A DNA stretch of 64,000 nucleotides from an uncultured bacterium (GTDB lineage: Bacteria; Cyanobacteriota; Vampirovibrionia; Gastranaerophilales; Gastranaerophilaceae): NCBI GenBank assembly GCA_902777855.1, contig CACYVN010000003.1, positions 53,691 through 117,690 on the forward strand, given 5' to 3'. Under the pieces are notes generated by a model that saw only the letters and a list, made by a program, of their open reading frames with translations, had not been told where the DNA came from and ran no database searches. This document shows, piece by piece, positions 7,291 to 16,031 of the stretch; positions within the stretch are counted from its first letter, which is position 1, and each line of letters opens with the position of its first letter. Both the position numbers and the translations under genes were made by a program.

Positions 7291-8900
7291 TATTTTTTGC
7301 TCCTTTGTTTCAATGCCGCATCAATTAAGCCTTTAAATAGCGGATGTGGCCTGTCTGGGCGTGATTTAAATTCCGGATGGAACTGACATGCAACAAACCA
7401 GTCAAGTTTTGGCAATTCAACGATTTCAGCTAACATACCGTCAGGGGACATCCCGGAAAATACCAAACCTGCCTGAGCAAGTCTGTCAATATACTCATAA
7501 TTGACCTCATATCTGTGTCTGTGACGTTCTGATATTACATCTTTGCCGTAAGCCTTATGTGCAACAGTACCCTTTTTGAGGTGGCAATCGTAAGCACCTA
7601 ATCTCATTGTACCGCCGTAACCTTTAACGTGTTTTTGGTCAAGCATCATATCAATTACAGGGTTTGCAGGATTATCATCAAATTCTTTGGAATTTGCATC
7701 CTCAAGTTTTAAGACATTTCTTGCATATTCAATAACGGTACATTGCAAGCCCAAACACAAGCCCAAGAACGGCAGGTTATTTTCTCTTGCATAACGAATT
7801 ACATTGAGTTTACCTTCAATGCCCCTTACACCAAATCCACCCGGTACAACAACTGCATCAATGTCAGCCAGTGCCTTTTTGCAGCAGTCATAATCAACAC
7901 AATCTTCCGAATTTATCCATTTAATTTCAATTGAAGCACTATCAGCATAGCCGGCGTGTTTTAAAGACTCAACAACCGAAATATAAGCATCGGAAAGTTT
8001 TGTATATTTTCCTGCAATACCTACTTTTAACGATTTTGTCGGATTTTTAATTTTTTCAACAAGTTTTACCCACGATTTTAAATCCGGTTTTTTATCTTTA
8101 ACACCGAGCATCTTTAATGCAACTGAGCAAAGCCCCTGTTCTTCAAGCGCCAAAGGTACTTCATAAATTGTTTTCATATCTCTGCACTCTATAACTGCAT
8201 CTTTTGTAATAGAACAGAACAGAGCAAGTTTTTCTCTTTCTGTTTTCGGTATCGGTTTTTGAGTACGGCAGACAAGAATTTCTGGCTGAAGCCCGTAACT
8301 TCTTAACACATTAACGCTGTGTTGTGATGGCTTTGTTTTTAATTCTCCTGATGTCGGCAGATACGGAAGCAATGTACAATGAATAGAAATAGCATTACCA
8401 TAGCCCATTTCCGCTTTATACTGTCTTATCGCTTCAATAAACGGTAAAGATTCAATGTCACCTATTGTACCGCCAATTTCAATGATATGAAAATCAGGAT
8501 TAAACTGCTTTGTAGCACCGACAATTCTTGATTTAATTTCGTTTGTAATGTGCGGGATAACCTGAACGGTTGCGCCCAAATAATCGCCTTTACGTTCTTT
8601 TTCAATAACTTTTTGGTAAACACTGCCTGATGTTACGTTATTAAATTTACCCAAATTAGTATCGGTAAATCTTTCGTAATGACCTAAATCAAGATCTGTT
8701 TCGGCACCGTCATCGGTAACAAAAACTTCACCATGCTGAAACGGACTCATTGTTCCCGGGTCAACATTAATATACGGGTCAAACTTTTGATTGATAACAC
8801 TGTAACCTCTTGACCTTAACAATTTTCCCAATGATGCGGCAACTATCCCTTTTCCTAATGAACTAACAACACCGCCTGTTACAAATATATATTTAGTCAT
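7290..8900 (-). CDS. pyrG: CTP synthase
   Basis: 536 aa, full length. It makes CTP from UTP, ATP and glutamine. The synthetase domain begins MTKYIFVTGGVVSSLGKGI (P-loop). The C-terminal class I glutamine amidotransferase domain carries the nucleophile Cys in 'FLGLCLGLQC' and the catalytic His/Glu in 'CQFHPEFKS'. The ATG at 8900 is chosen because the 33-codon upstream extension translates a GC-rich repeat ('SPACGRGGRGEG') rather than protein, and because GAGGG lies 4 nt before this ATG. The ribosome-binding site is therefore supplied by the edge of the repeat. It follows gatC on the same strand. Confidence 0.96.
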   Translation of the reverse strand: MTKYIFVTGGVVSSLGKGIVAASLGKLLRSRGYSVINQKFDPYINVDPGTMSPFQHGEVFVTDDGAETDLDLGHYERFTDTNLGKFNNVTSGSVYQKVIEKERKGDYLGATVQVIPHITNEIKSRIVGATKQFNPDFHIIEIGGTIGDIESLPFIEAIRQYKAEMGYGNAISIHCTLLPYLPTSGELKTKPSQHSVNVLRSYGLQPEILVCRTQKPIPKTEREKLALFCSITKDAVIECRDMKTIYEVPLALEEQGLCSVALKMLGVKDKKPDLKSWVKLVEKIKNPTKSLKVGIAGKYTKLSDAYISVVESLKHAGYADSASIEIKWINSEDCVDYDCCKKALADIDAVVVPGGFGVRGIEGKLNVIRYARENNLPFLGLCLGLQCTVIEYARNVLKLEDANSKEFDDNPANPVIDMMLDQKHVKGYGGTMRLGAYDCHLKKGTVAHKAYGKDVISERHRHRYEVNYEYIDRLAQAGLVFSGMSPDGMLAEIVELPKLDWFVACQFHPEFKSRPDRPHPLFKGLIDAALKQRSKK

Positions 8901-8904
8901 ATTA

Positions 8905-8943
8905 CCCTCACCCCTACCCCCTCTCCCGCACGCAGGCGAGGGG
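8905..8943. repeat. GC-rich REP-like element at the gatC-pyrG junction
   Basis: C-rich stretch starting CCCTCACCCCTACCCCCTCT and ending GGCGAGGGG, forming an imperfect stem (CCCCTC with GAGGGG). Its base composition is far from the AT-rich surroundings. Translating through it yields the familiar spurious peptide 'SPACGRGGRGE', a mark of this widespread repeat type. A weaker similar C-rich hairpin lies at 62033-62064 before miaB. Confidence 0.65.
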
Positions 8944-8949
8944 AATTTA

Positions 8950-9231
8950 TTAATTAATCTTCGGCACTTTGAAAAATCCGTTTTCTTCATCAGGAGCATT
9001 TGACATTAATGCTTCTTTTGAAATTTCCTGATTTGGTACATCTTCTCTTGTTACATTACAAAAATCAACAACCTGAGTCATAGGTTTTACATCAGACGTA
9101 TCAACTTCATTCATCTGGTCAACGTATTTTAAAACATCCCCGAGCTGCTTGGTATATAAGACTTTTTCGTCTTCTGTTAATTCAAGTCTTGCTAATTTTG
9201 CAACATGTTCAACATCTTTTACTGTAATCAT
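8950..9231 (-). CDS. gatC: Asp/Glu-tRNA amidotransferase subunit C
   Basis: 93 aa, the usual GatC length. The small subunit bridges GatA and GatB in the amidation of Glu-tRNA(Gln) and Asp-tRNA(Asn). The N-terminus 'ITVKDVEHVAKLARLELTED' and the C-terminal 'NAPDEENGFFKVPKI' match the family. Two consecutive ATGs exist (9234 and 9231). AGGAG sits only 2 nt before the first but 5 nt before the second, so the second is preferred. gatA and gatB are not adjacent. The REP-like repeat separates it from pyrG. Confidence 0.93.
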   Translation of the reverse strand: MITVKDVEHVAKLARLELTEDEKVLYTKQLGDVLKYVDQMNEVDTSDVKPMTQVVDFCNVTREDVPNQEISKEALMSNAPDEENGFFKVPKIN

Positions 9232-9351
9232 CATCTCTCCTAATCAACTAAATTTATATATAGATAATATCATAAACAAAACATAATAAACGAGAAATTA
9301 ATAAATATTTATGATATTATTAAAAAGTCAGGGGACATTGAGTGATTTATT

Positions 9352-10119
9352 ATGACGGATATTGAGCAGTTAGAAGAAAAAATTTATCTGTTTAAGCATG
9401 AAACAAATGCAAGAAAAAAACACATTTTCTACCTAAATCTTGTAGAGGAATCACTTAAACTCGTCAATAAAATCGTGTCTTCAGTTTATCCTATTCCGGT
9501 TACGGTCTCAAGAGATGACTTGGTTCAGGTCGGGGCAATTGGGGTTTTAAAAGCCATAGACACATATGAAATTAAAGATAAAGGTAGTTTTAAAACATAC
9601 GCTTCAAAATTTATAAAGGGAAAAATTTTACAATATTTAAGAGATAAGGCAAATCTTGTCAAAACACCCAGAGAAACTGCTGAGAATATTAATACCGTGA
9701 AAAATTATATTGAAAACTTAAACAGTAATATTGCGCCTTCAGTAAAAGATATTGCCTCCGCGCTTAAAATGCCCGAATGCCGTGTTCAGGATATTTTAAA
9801 TACTGAACTTATAAAAAATATGGTGTCTCTTGATCAAAAATTTTATTCTTCGGACGGTGTTGAAACACTTGCAGACAGATTACAATCTGATGACGATAAG
9901 GAATATGAGAAAAATTATGAAAATAAAAAAATAATAGAATTTGCCCTGCAAAAATTACCTAAAGATGAAAGAACAGCAATTTACAAGTATTATATTGAAG
10001 AAGAAACAAAAAAAAGTATTGCACAAGAACTCGGAGTTTCACAAACACAGGTTGCAAGACTTATCAAGCGTGCATTGAACAAAATGTACGATATTATCAG
10101 TGAGGAGGGGGAAAAATGA
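9352..10119 (+). CDS. RNA polymerase sigma factor, SigB/SigF-like
   Basis: 255 aa sigma-70-family factor with regions 2, 3 and 4 but no region 1.1. Region 2 is 'VSRDDLVQVGAIGVLKAIDTY' and 'SFKTYASKFIKGKILQYLRD'. The pattern (S/T)TYAxxxIxGxIxxxLRD is that of the SigB/SigF/FliA branch rather than RpoD. Region 3 is around 'SVKDIASALKMPECRVQDIL'. Region 4 is 'LPKDERTAIYKYYIEEETKK' followed by the helix-turn-helix 'AQELGVSQTQVARLIKRAL'. It overlaps the prepilin peptidase gene by 4 bp (ATGA), so the two are coupled. No anti-sigma gene is adjacent. Confidence 0.88.
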   Translation: MTDIEQLEEKIYLFKHETNARKKHIFYLNLVEESLKLVNKIVSSVYPIPVTVSRDDLVQVGAIGVLKAIDTYEIKDKGSFKTYASKFIKGKILQYLRDKANLVKTPRETAENINTVKNYIENLNSNIAPSVKDIASALKMPECRVQDILNTELIKNMVSLDQKFYSSDGVETLADRLQSDDDKEYEKNYENKKIIEFALQKLPKDERTAIYKYYIEEETKKSIAQELGVSQTQVARLIKRALNKMYDIISEEGEK

Positions 10120-11177
10120 TTTGTATATTAGCATTTATATTCATAATAGGGCTTGTTGTCGGCAGCTTTTTAAACGTTGTTATATTAAGAACGGTCAGTA
10201 ATGAATCAATAGTTTTTCCCGGTTCAAAATGTCCGAAATGCCAAACTTCTCTGAAGTGGTACCACAATATTCCGGTTTTATCATACATTTTTTTAAAAGG
10301 GAAATGCGCTTTTTGCAAAGAAAAAATAAGCATACAATACCCAATTGTAGAATTACTGACAGGATTAGTATATACAGGCTTTGGGTATTTGTACCTTAAC
10401 ACTATATTTTATACAAATGAATCAACCCCGATTTTAACCTTAATGTTTCTTGTTTCAATTATTGCAACCTCATTATTCATTGTAATATCGGGAACGGATT
10501 TTAAAGAAATGCTTGTCAGCGATAAACACACATATTCCCTTATAGCCTTGGGATTAATTTACAGTATAATTATTGGAAGTTTCGCGTTTTACGGAGATTA
10601 TAAATTCGGGATTATTTCATGGAAACTTCTTTTTACACCTGTTTTATACACAGTTTGTTCCATAGTTGCCGCATTTATATTTACTGAAGTAATAAGACGA
10701 ACAGGCAATTTTGTTATGAAAACTGAAACTTTTGGGGATGGGGATTCTTATATTTTTGCGGGAGTTGCCGGAATTGTTACATCATTATTCGGGGCAAGCG
10801 ATTTTGGATATATATTTGCGATGTTACTAATATTATTTGTTTTAAGTATTATTTTAACCATAATTTTTGCATTCCCATTATATTTAAAAGGATTATTTGA
10901 AGAAAAAAAATGGCGCTTAATCTGCATAATAAGCACTTTTATAATATACTGCGCAGGATATTTTTATGCCACAGGTGCAGGATGGCTTGAAAATATTTAT
11001 CACCTTTGGAGTGGTACAATTATTCTTGTTGCTTTAGGAATTTTGTTGTGCTTTGAAATATTAAAAGGTATAAAAAATAAAACTAATACAGGAACACAAA
11101 TTCCTTTTGGTCCTGCATTATGTGCCTCAGGGTTCCTTGCACTTGTTTTATTACCGATACTTTTGGGGATAGTTTAA
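10116..11177 (+). CDS. pilD: Prepilin peptidase (type IV, A24 family)
   Basis: 353 aa polytopic inner-membrane aspartyl protease that cleaves, and in most members N-methylates, type IV prepilins and pseudopilins. The N-terminal domain has 'GLVVGSFLNVVILR' and the zinc-type pairs CPKC and CAFC (residues about 33-68), as in PilD/PulO. Catalytic Asp candidates are in 'GTDFKEMLVSD' and 'ETFGDGDSYIFAG' (the GxGD-type motif). About eight hydrophobic helices follow the soluble loop. A likely substrate is the prepilin-like protein encoded at 19252-21408. The 3' end overlaps convergent ruvA by 4 bp. Confidence 0.93.
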   Translation: MICILAFIFIIGLVVGSFLNVVILRTVSNESIVFPGSKCPKCQTSLKWYHNIPVLSYIFLKGKCAFCKEKISIQYPIVELLTGLVYTGFGYLYLNTIFYTNESTPILTLMFLVSIIATSLFIVISGTDFKEMLVSDKHTYSLIALGLIYSIIIGSFAFYGDYKFGIISWKLLFTPVLYTVCSIVAAFIFTEVIRRTGNFVMKTETFGDGDSYIFAGVAGIVTSLFGASDFGYIFAMLLILFVLSIILTIIFAFPLYLKGLFEEKKWRLICIISTFIIYCAGYFYATGAGWLENIYHLWSGTIILVALGILLCFEILKGIKNKTNTGTQIPFGPALCASGFLALVLLPILLGIV

Positions 11178-11794
11178 ACTGAGAGTATTTGAAGTGCTTT
11201 TTTGAGTATTTCTTCAGCCGGAGATGATTTATCAATAGTTTTTAAGGCATGACAAAGTGCAGAATTTATTTCAGATTTATCATAGCCAAGAGAAATTAAA
11301 ACCATTTGCGCATCTTCTATATTTTGTCCTTTTAATTCTTTATCTGAAGATATATCCTGCCGAATATCAAGATCTTTATAAGAATTAAGTTTCCCCTTCA
11401 GTTCAAGAATTATTTTTTGCGCAAGTTTTTGACCTACCCCTTTTGCACTTGTAAGAGATTTAAAATCCTCATCAAGAACGAAACTTACCAAATCAGTAAC
11501 ATGGAACGAATCCAAAAGCGCAAGTGCCATTTTTGACCCAACTCCTGATACCGATGTCAGAATATTAAACATATCCCGATCTTCGCGCTTTAAAAAACCG
11601 CATAAAGACATTTTATCCTCTTTATGCTGCAATGAACAAAACACTTTAATTTGGTTACTATCATCATTAAGAGCGACAAAATCTCTTTGCATAATTTCAA
11701 ATGAATAGCCGACACCGCCGGTCTCGACAGTTGCAAAACAACCTTTTGCAGTCGCATTTTTATATGTGAATATTCCTTTAATATAATCGTACAT
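11174..11794 (-). CDS. ruvA: Holliday junction branch migration protein RuvA
   Basis: 206 aa. It binds four-way junctions as a tetramer and recruits the RuvB motor. The N-terminal OB domain starts MYDYIKGIFTYKNATAKGC and includes 'TGGVGYSFEI'. Paired helix-hairpin-helix motifs are 'LTSVSGVGSKMALALLDSF' and 'LTSAKGVGQKLAQKIILELK'. A C-terminal domain III that contacts RuvB ends the protein. It lies 2 bp downstream of dnaA in the same direction, so the two are very probably co-transcribed; ruvB and ruvC are elsewhere. Confidence 0.96.
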   Translation of the reverse strand: MYDYIKGIFTYKNATAKGCFATVETGGVGYSFEIMQRDFVALNDDSNQIKVFCSLQHKEDKMSLCGFLKREDRDMFNILTSVSGVGSKMALALLDSFHVTDLVSFVLDEDFKSLTSAKGVGQKLAQKIILELKGKLNSYKDLDIRQDISSDKELKGQNIEDAQMVLISLGYDKSEINSALCHALKTIDKSSPAEEILKKALQILSV

Positions 11795-11796
11795 AA

Positions 11797-13221
11797 TTAA
11801 TCCTTTAACAGTAAAGTAATTTCATCAATTGTGTGCTTGAAATCAGTATCCGATTTAATTTTTTCACCAACGACATCTCTGCATGAATAAATAACAGTTG
11901 TATGCTTTTTATTAAAAAATTCACCGATGCTTTCGTAACTCATTTTAAGGGTTTCACGGCACAGATATAATGCAATTTGACGGGCTTTAGCAACTTTTTG
12001 ATTTCGCGCATTGCTTTTTAAATCATCAACTGTCACATCAAAATATTTTGCAACTTTTTCAGCAAGAATTTCAGGGGTTAATTCACGCTTTTTAAGCTCA
12101 AGTTTCAGGGCTTTTTGAGCTATTTCAATATTTATATCTCCTCCAAACACTTCAGCATAAGCACAGACTTTGTTAAATGCTCCTTTAAGTTCCCTTACGT
12201 TATCCGTAAAGTTTTGAGCAATATATTCAAAAACAGCATCCTCCGATTTTACATTCAATTCATTTGCATAAGCCTTTACTATTTCAAATCTTGTATCATA
12301 ATCAGGAGAGACTATATCAACAACAAGCCCCATTTCAAAACGTGTGCGAAGGCGTTTATCAAGATTTGGAATATCTTTTGGTTGCCTGTCTGATGCTATA
12401 ACTATTTGCTTGTTATTTGTGTAAAGAGCCTCGAAAGTCGAGAAAAAATCCTCCATCGTTTTTGCTCTCGATTCAATAAACTGAATATCGTCCATCAAAA
12501 GAATATCAATATTCTGAAATTTTTGTCTGAATTTACGCATCTGAGCATTATTGCAATCATTTCTGCGCTTTCCGTTTGGGAGCTCATTTAACTGAAAACA
12601 TTTTATCCATTCTTTAAAATATTCTTCCATTCTTACATAACGAACTTTTAATTTTGTATTAAAAAGAGCATAATGACCAATTGCCTGAAGCAAATGAGTT
12701 TTACCAAGTCCTGATGAACCGTATATGAATAACGGATTAAATCTCTGAGATGGGTTTTTAGCAACAGACATGGCTGCACTGTATGCAAGTTTTGAATTAT
12801 CACCGACTACAAAATTATCGAATTTTAAATTGAGGTTTAAATTAGCATCAGACTGCATTTGCGCAAGAGATTTTTTATTTTCCTCCTGACTTATATCCTC
12901 TATATTTTGTCCGGCAAGTAATTTTGAGGCTCCTTTTTTCTTTTCAGATATATACTTTTTGGCCAATTCGGCATCATAGTTTATTGAAAAAGATGCGCTT
13001 TCGCCAATCACATCCGATATTGCATTCTTAATCGCCTCAAACCAAAATGTTTTAAGAATATTTACAGACATTTGCTGGGGCGACAGAAGAACAAGTGTAT
13101 TGTGCTCAAAATCAACAGCTTCTAACGGGGTAATCCAAGTATTAAACACATGTTCAGGAACTGCTGAAATAAGTTCCTGCTTAACTTTTGCCCATACTTC
13201 TTTTACTTGTACAATATCCAT
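11797..13221 (-). CDS. dnaA: Chromosomal replication initiator DnaA
   Basis: 474 aa. Domain I (about 1-90) mediates oligomerisation and DnaB contact, and a short variable domain II follows. The AAA+ domain III has Walker A 'GSSGLGKT' (168-175) and Walker B 'ILLMDDIQFI'. The C-terminal DNA-binding domain IV has 'SIGEFFNKKHTTVIYSCRDV', slightly divergent from the usual 'GxDHSTV' (here KKHTTV). An extra segment 'KRRNDCNNAQMRKFRQKF' lies before Walker B. It is not next to dnaN or recF and shares a transcript with ruvA instead. No cluster of DnaA boxes is visible in its upstream region. Confidence 0.97.
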   Translation of the reverse strand: MDIVQVKEVWAKVKQELISAVPEHVFNTWITPLEAVDFEHNTLVLLSPQQMSVNILKTFWFEAIKNAISDVIGESASFSINYDAELAKKYISEKKKGASKLLAGQNIEDISQEENKKSLAQMQSDANLNLNLKFDNFVVGDNSKLAYSAAMSVAKNPSQRFNPLFIYGSSGLGKTHLLQAIGHYALFNTKLKVRYVRMEEYFKEWIKCFQLNELPNGKRRNDCNNAQMRKFRQKFQNIDILLMDDIQFIESRAKTMEDFFSTFEALYTNNKQIVIASDRQPKDIPNLDKRLRTRFEMGLVVDIVSPDYDTRFEIVKAYANELNVKSEDAVFEYIAQNFTDNVRELKGAFNKVCAYAEVFGGDINIEIAQKALKLELKKRELTPEILAEKVAKYFDVTVDDLKSNARNQKVAKARQIALYLCRETLKMSYESIGEFFNKKHTTVIYSCRDVVGEKIKSDTDFKHTIDEITLLLKD

Positions 13222-13279
13222 AAAAAAATATTACAATAAAGATTTTCTCATTTAAAGAAAAATTAAACTTTTGTAATTT

Positions 13280-13582
13280 TTATGAAGGAATTTTTGATTT
13301 ATTAATACCATTTTTAAATATAGTATGCGCCATTTTCATTAATCCTGCACCACCTGCAGATGCTGCAGAACCACCTATTGCGGAACCGCTGTCAACAACT
13401 TTTGCAGATACCTGAACATGATGTACCGGATCAGAAGCAGGAAGACTTGACAAAACACCGAGTCCTGAAGATGTAGTTCCGAGACTTGAAAGTATTGAAG
13501 CATCACGAATATCTTCTTTTGCAATTTTTGAAATCTTTATTCGTGCTCCAAATGATTGATTATTTATAGAATTTATTTTCAT
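13280..13582 (-). CDS. Hypothetical protein with N-terminal 'NNQSFGA' motif
   Basis: 100 aa, family unknown. It begins MKINSINNQSFGARIKIS, the clearest example here of the shared N-terminal motif. The middle is small-residue rich (Gly/Ser/Ala, 'GSAIGGSAASAGGAG') and could be a weakly hydrophobic segment. GGAGGG 5 nt upstream of the ATG is a strong ribosome-binding site. It lies upstream of dnaA in the same direction with a 58-bp gap. Confidence 0.8.
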   Translation of the reverse strand: MKINSINNQSFGARIKISKIAKEDIRDASILSSLGTTSSGLGVLSSLPASDPVHHVQVSAKVVDSGSAIGGSAASAGGAGLMKMAHTIFKNGINKSKIPS

Positions 13583-13654
13583 ATTTCCCTCCGTTTATCC
13601 TACAAAAACATATAAAAAATTTTTTTTGCTACTGATAAGCAAATTTAGCAAATA

Positions 13655-13801
13655 TTATTTGGTCTCAATAGGAACATAAATTTCAGCAGGTTTGCCGCCT
13701 TTTCCGTTTTTAAAGCGAATTTCATATGATTTCGGCTGTTTTTTACTAAAATCTTCTTTCTGATAACCATACAAAAACTTCATAAATTCCTTACTGTACA
13801 T
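13655..13801 (-). CDS. Small hypothetical protein (48 aa)
   Basis: Short gene inside the 388-bp gap between the 100-aa gene and the second sigma factor. ATG at 13801 (complement), stop at 13655. It is preceded by an ideal Shine-Dalgarno AAGGAG 5 nt upstream. The translation starts MYSKEFMKFLYGYQKEDF and ends GKPAEIYVPIETK, a well-balanced, basic soluble composition. No family is recognised. It might be coregulated with the 13280-13582 gene downstream of it. The rest of the gap (13802-13970) is AT-rich promoter sequence for the sigma gene. Confidence 0.7.
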   Translation of the reverse strand: MYSKEFMKFLYGYQKEDFSKKQPKSYEIRFKNGKGGKPAEIYVPIETK

Positions 13802-13970
13802 ATTACTCCTTACACACAATTGCTAATGTAAATACACCACACATATATAATAAAACATTTAATTTTATTAATTTGCGCAACTTTACAAATTTGTTACAAT
13901 AATTGTTTATACATTATGGTGTTTTTTTGGTATTATAGATATGTAATATTACAGGTTATATGTCAGAACA

Positions 13971-14603
13971 ATGTCGGTTGAAGATAGAAAATTAAGAGAT
14001 TATAAGGATTTAATTGAAATTATAGCTAAGGTGGAGTATCAAAAATTTTCATCCTCTCACCTTATTGAATTGCCTGAACTTGTTAATATAGGCACTCACG
14101 CCTTATATATACTGTTTAAAAACAATAGTCCGGAGCAATATAACAATACTTATCTTTCGACTGCAATTAAATGGGCTATTCGTAACGAAGTAAGACGTCG
14201 TTACAAATGGTACACCTTAAAAAACAAAAAGCAGGAAGAACCTGAGTTTGACAGTGAAGGCGAAATTATCGAGCATGACCCTGTTGAAATAAGGGCAGAA
14301 GTTTATAAAAATATTCTTTCGATCGACGAACTGCAGGATGCGGAGGTTCCAACACAAATAAAATCCGAAGATAAAAATCCCGAAGAAAACATAGTATTTT
14401 CAGAACTTAAAAAGGGTATTTTAGAAGCAATGGAAAAACTTCCTGCAAGAGAAAAAGAATTTATTGAATGTAAATTCTTTAAAGACAAAAAATTGAGAGA
14501 AATTGCGGATGAATTTAATATATCGCAATCAAGAATATCAAGAATTATTCAATCAGGATTAGACAGAATTAAAAAAGATTTGGCTAAACAGGGGATAATA
14601 TAA
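13971..14603 (+). CDS. RNA polymerase sigma-70-family factor (divergent)
   Basis: 210 aa. The N-terminal half is a degenerate region 2 ('LPELVNIGTHALYILFKNN', 'YLSTAIKWAIRNEVRRRYKW'). An acidic linker of about 60 residues follows. A clear region 4 closes the protein: 'LPAREKEFIECKFFKDKK' and helix-turn-helix 'IADEFNISQSRISRIIQSGL'. No region 1 or 3 is visible, so it is a reduced alternative sigma factor. Start ATG 13971 lacks a strong Shine-Dalgarno. It is separated from gcvPB by only 4 bp, so it heads an apparent operon with gcvPB, the activase-like gene, a membrane protein and miaA. No anti-sigma factor is nearby. Confidence 0.8.
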   Translation: MSVEDRKLRDYKDLIEIIAKVEYQKFSSSHLIELPELVNIGTHALYILFKNNSPEQYNNTYLSTAIKWAIRNEVRRRYKWYTLKNKKQEEPEFDSEGEIIEHDPVEIRAEVYKNILSIDELQDAEVPTQIKSEDKNPEENIVFSELKKGILEAMEKLPAREKEFIECKFFKDKKLREIADEFNISQSRISRIIQSGLDRIKKDLAKQGII

Positions 14604-14607
14604 GCGA

Positions 14608-16029
14608 ATGGAAACAATTTTTGAAAAATCAAATGGGGCGGATGGCATAAATTTATCGAATGAAATAAAAAATATAAATTTTCTTCCGGGGAATTTGCTG
14701 AGGACAAAATCTGTGGGATTACCACAGTTATCCGAGCTTGATGTCATGCGCCATTATAAAGAATTATCAGACCTCAATTTCTGCATAGAAAAAGGTTTTT
14801 ACCCTCTTGGTTCATGCACTATGAAATATAATCCTAAAGTTAATGAATTGTTATCATCCCTTGATGGTTTTAATATTCACCCGAATGTAAAAGATGAAGA
14901 TGCGCAAGGAATCTTAAAACTAATGTATAACCTTGGCAAAGCTCTTTTAGAAGTTACTGGTATGGATGCAGTAACCCTTCAACCGTCAGCAGGAGCGCAT
15001 GGTGAATTAACAGGTATGATGATTATCCGTAAATATTTTGATACTATTGGCGAGAAACGAACAAAGGTAATAATTCCTGACAGTGCGCACGGTACAAACC
15101 CGGCGAGTGCAAAAATGGCAGGTTTTGATATAGTTGAAATTAAATCTGATGAAAAAGGACAAGTTGATATTAATGCTTTAAAAGCTGCTCTTGATAGTGA
15201 TGTCGCAGCTATAATGATGACAAATCCTAATACTCTCGGTATTTTTGAAGAAAATGTTAAAGAAATATCCGATATAATGCACTCAAACGGCTCATTACTT
15301 TATTATGACGGTGCGAATTTCAATGCGATAATGGGCTATACGAATCCGAAATTGATGGGATTTGATGTCGTTCATCTTAATCTGCACAAAACATTTTCAA
15401 CTCCTCATGGCGGAGGTGGCCCCGGAGCAGGGGTTGTAGCTGTAGTTGATAAACTAAAAGATTATTTACCTAAACCTTTTATTGATTTTAACGGTGAAAA
15501 ATATTTCAGAAATTACGATATAAAGCATTCAATCGGCAGCGTTAAAGATTTTTGCGGGAATTTTAGTGTTTTGGTAAGAGCTTATGCTTATATTTTAATG
15601 ATGGGCAAAAATCTTAAACATGCAACTGAAAATGCAGTTTTAAATGCTAATTATATAAAAGAAAAACTTAAAAAATATTATAATTTACCTTATGATGAAC
15701 CATGCATGCATGAATTTGTCATAACAGGCGAAAAACAAAAAGAGGAAAACGGGGTCTCGACTTTGCAAATTGCAAAAACCCTGATGGATGAAAATACACA
15801 CCCTCCGACGGTTTATTTCCCTTTGATTGTTCATGAAGCCATTATGATTGAGCCAACAGAATCAGAAAATAAACAGGTATTAGATGAATTTATTAATACA
15901 ATGATTAGAATTGCAAAGGAATGTAAAACAAATCCACAAAAAGTTCTTGATGCACCACATACTACACCTGTAAAAAAAATTGATGAAGTAACCGCTGCAC
16001 GTCATCCGGATTTGAATTTTAAAGGATAA
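14608..16029 (+). CDS. gcvPB: Glycine dehydrogenase (decarboxylating) subunit 2
   Basis: 473 aa, the beta half of the split P-protein of the glycine cleavage system. It is a PLP enzyme that decarboxylates glycine and passes the aminomethyl group to lipoyl-GcvH. The PLP lysine is in 'HLNLHKTFSTPHGGGGPG', and 'GFYPLGSCTMKYNPK' and 'PDSAHGTNPASA' match the family. The partner gcvPA, gcvT and gcvH are absent from the window. No glycine riboswitch precedes it, because it starts 4 bp after a sigma factor gene. AGGGGAT near the end of that gene could serve as its ribosome-binding site. Confidence 0.95.
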   Translation: METIFEKSNGADGINLSNEIKNINFLPGNLLRTKSVGLPQLSELDVMRHYKELSDLNFCIEKGFYPLGSCTMKYNPKVNELLSSLDGFNIHPNVKDEDAQGILKLMYNLGKALLEVTGMDAVTLQPSAGAHGELTGMMIIRKYFDTIGEKRTKVIIPDSAHGTNPASAKMAGFDIVEIKSDEKGQVDINALKAALDSDVAAIMMTNPNTLGIFEENVKEISDIMHSNGSLLYYDGANFNAIMGYTNPKLMGFDVVHLNLHKTFSTPHGGGGPGAGVVAVVDKLKDYLPKPFIDFNGEKYFRNYDIKHSIGSVKDFCGNFSVLVRAYAYILMMGKNLKHATENAVLNANYIKEKLKKYYNLPYDEPCMHEFVITGEKQKEENGVSTLQIAKTLMDENTHPPTVYFPLIVHEAIMIEPTESENKQVLDEFINTMIRIAKECKTNPQKVLDAPHTTPVKKIDEVTAARHPDLNFKG

Positions 16030-16031
16030 TT

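Noticed and set aside
8901..8999. 33-residue N-terminal extension of pyrG
   Set aside because: Translates the REP-like repeat and the end of gatC; CTP synthases start at the MTKYIFVTGG position, which has a Shine-Dalgarno.
13222..13970. Replication origin next to dnaA
   Set aside because: No clustered DnaA boxes were seen upstream of dnaA, and dnaN/recF/gyrB are not adjacent.
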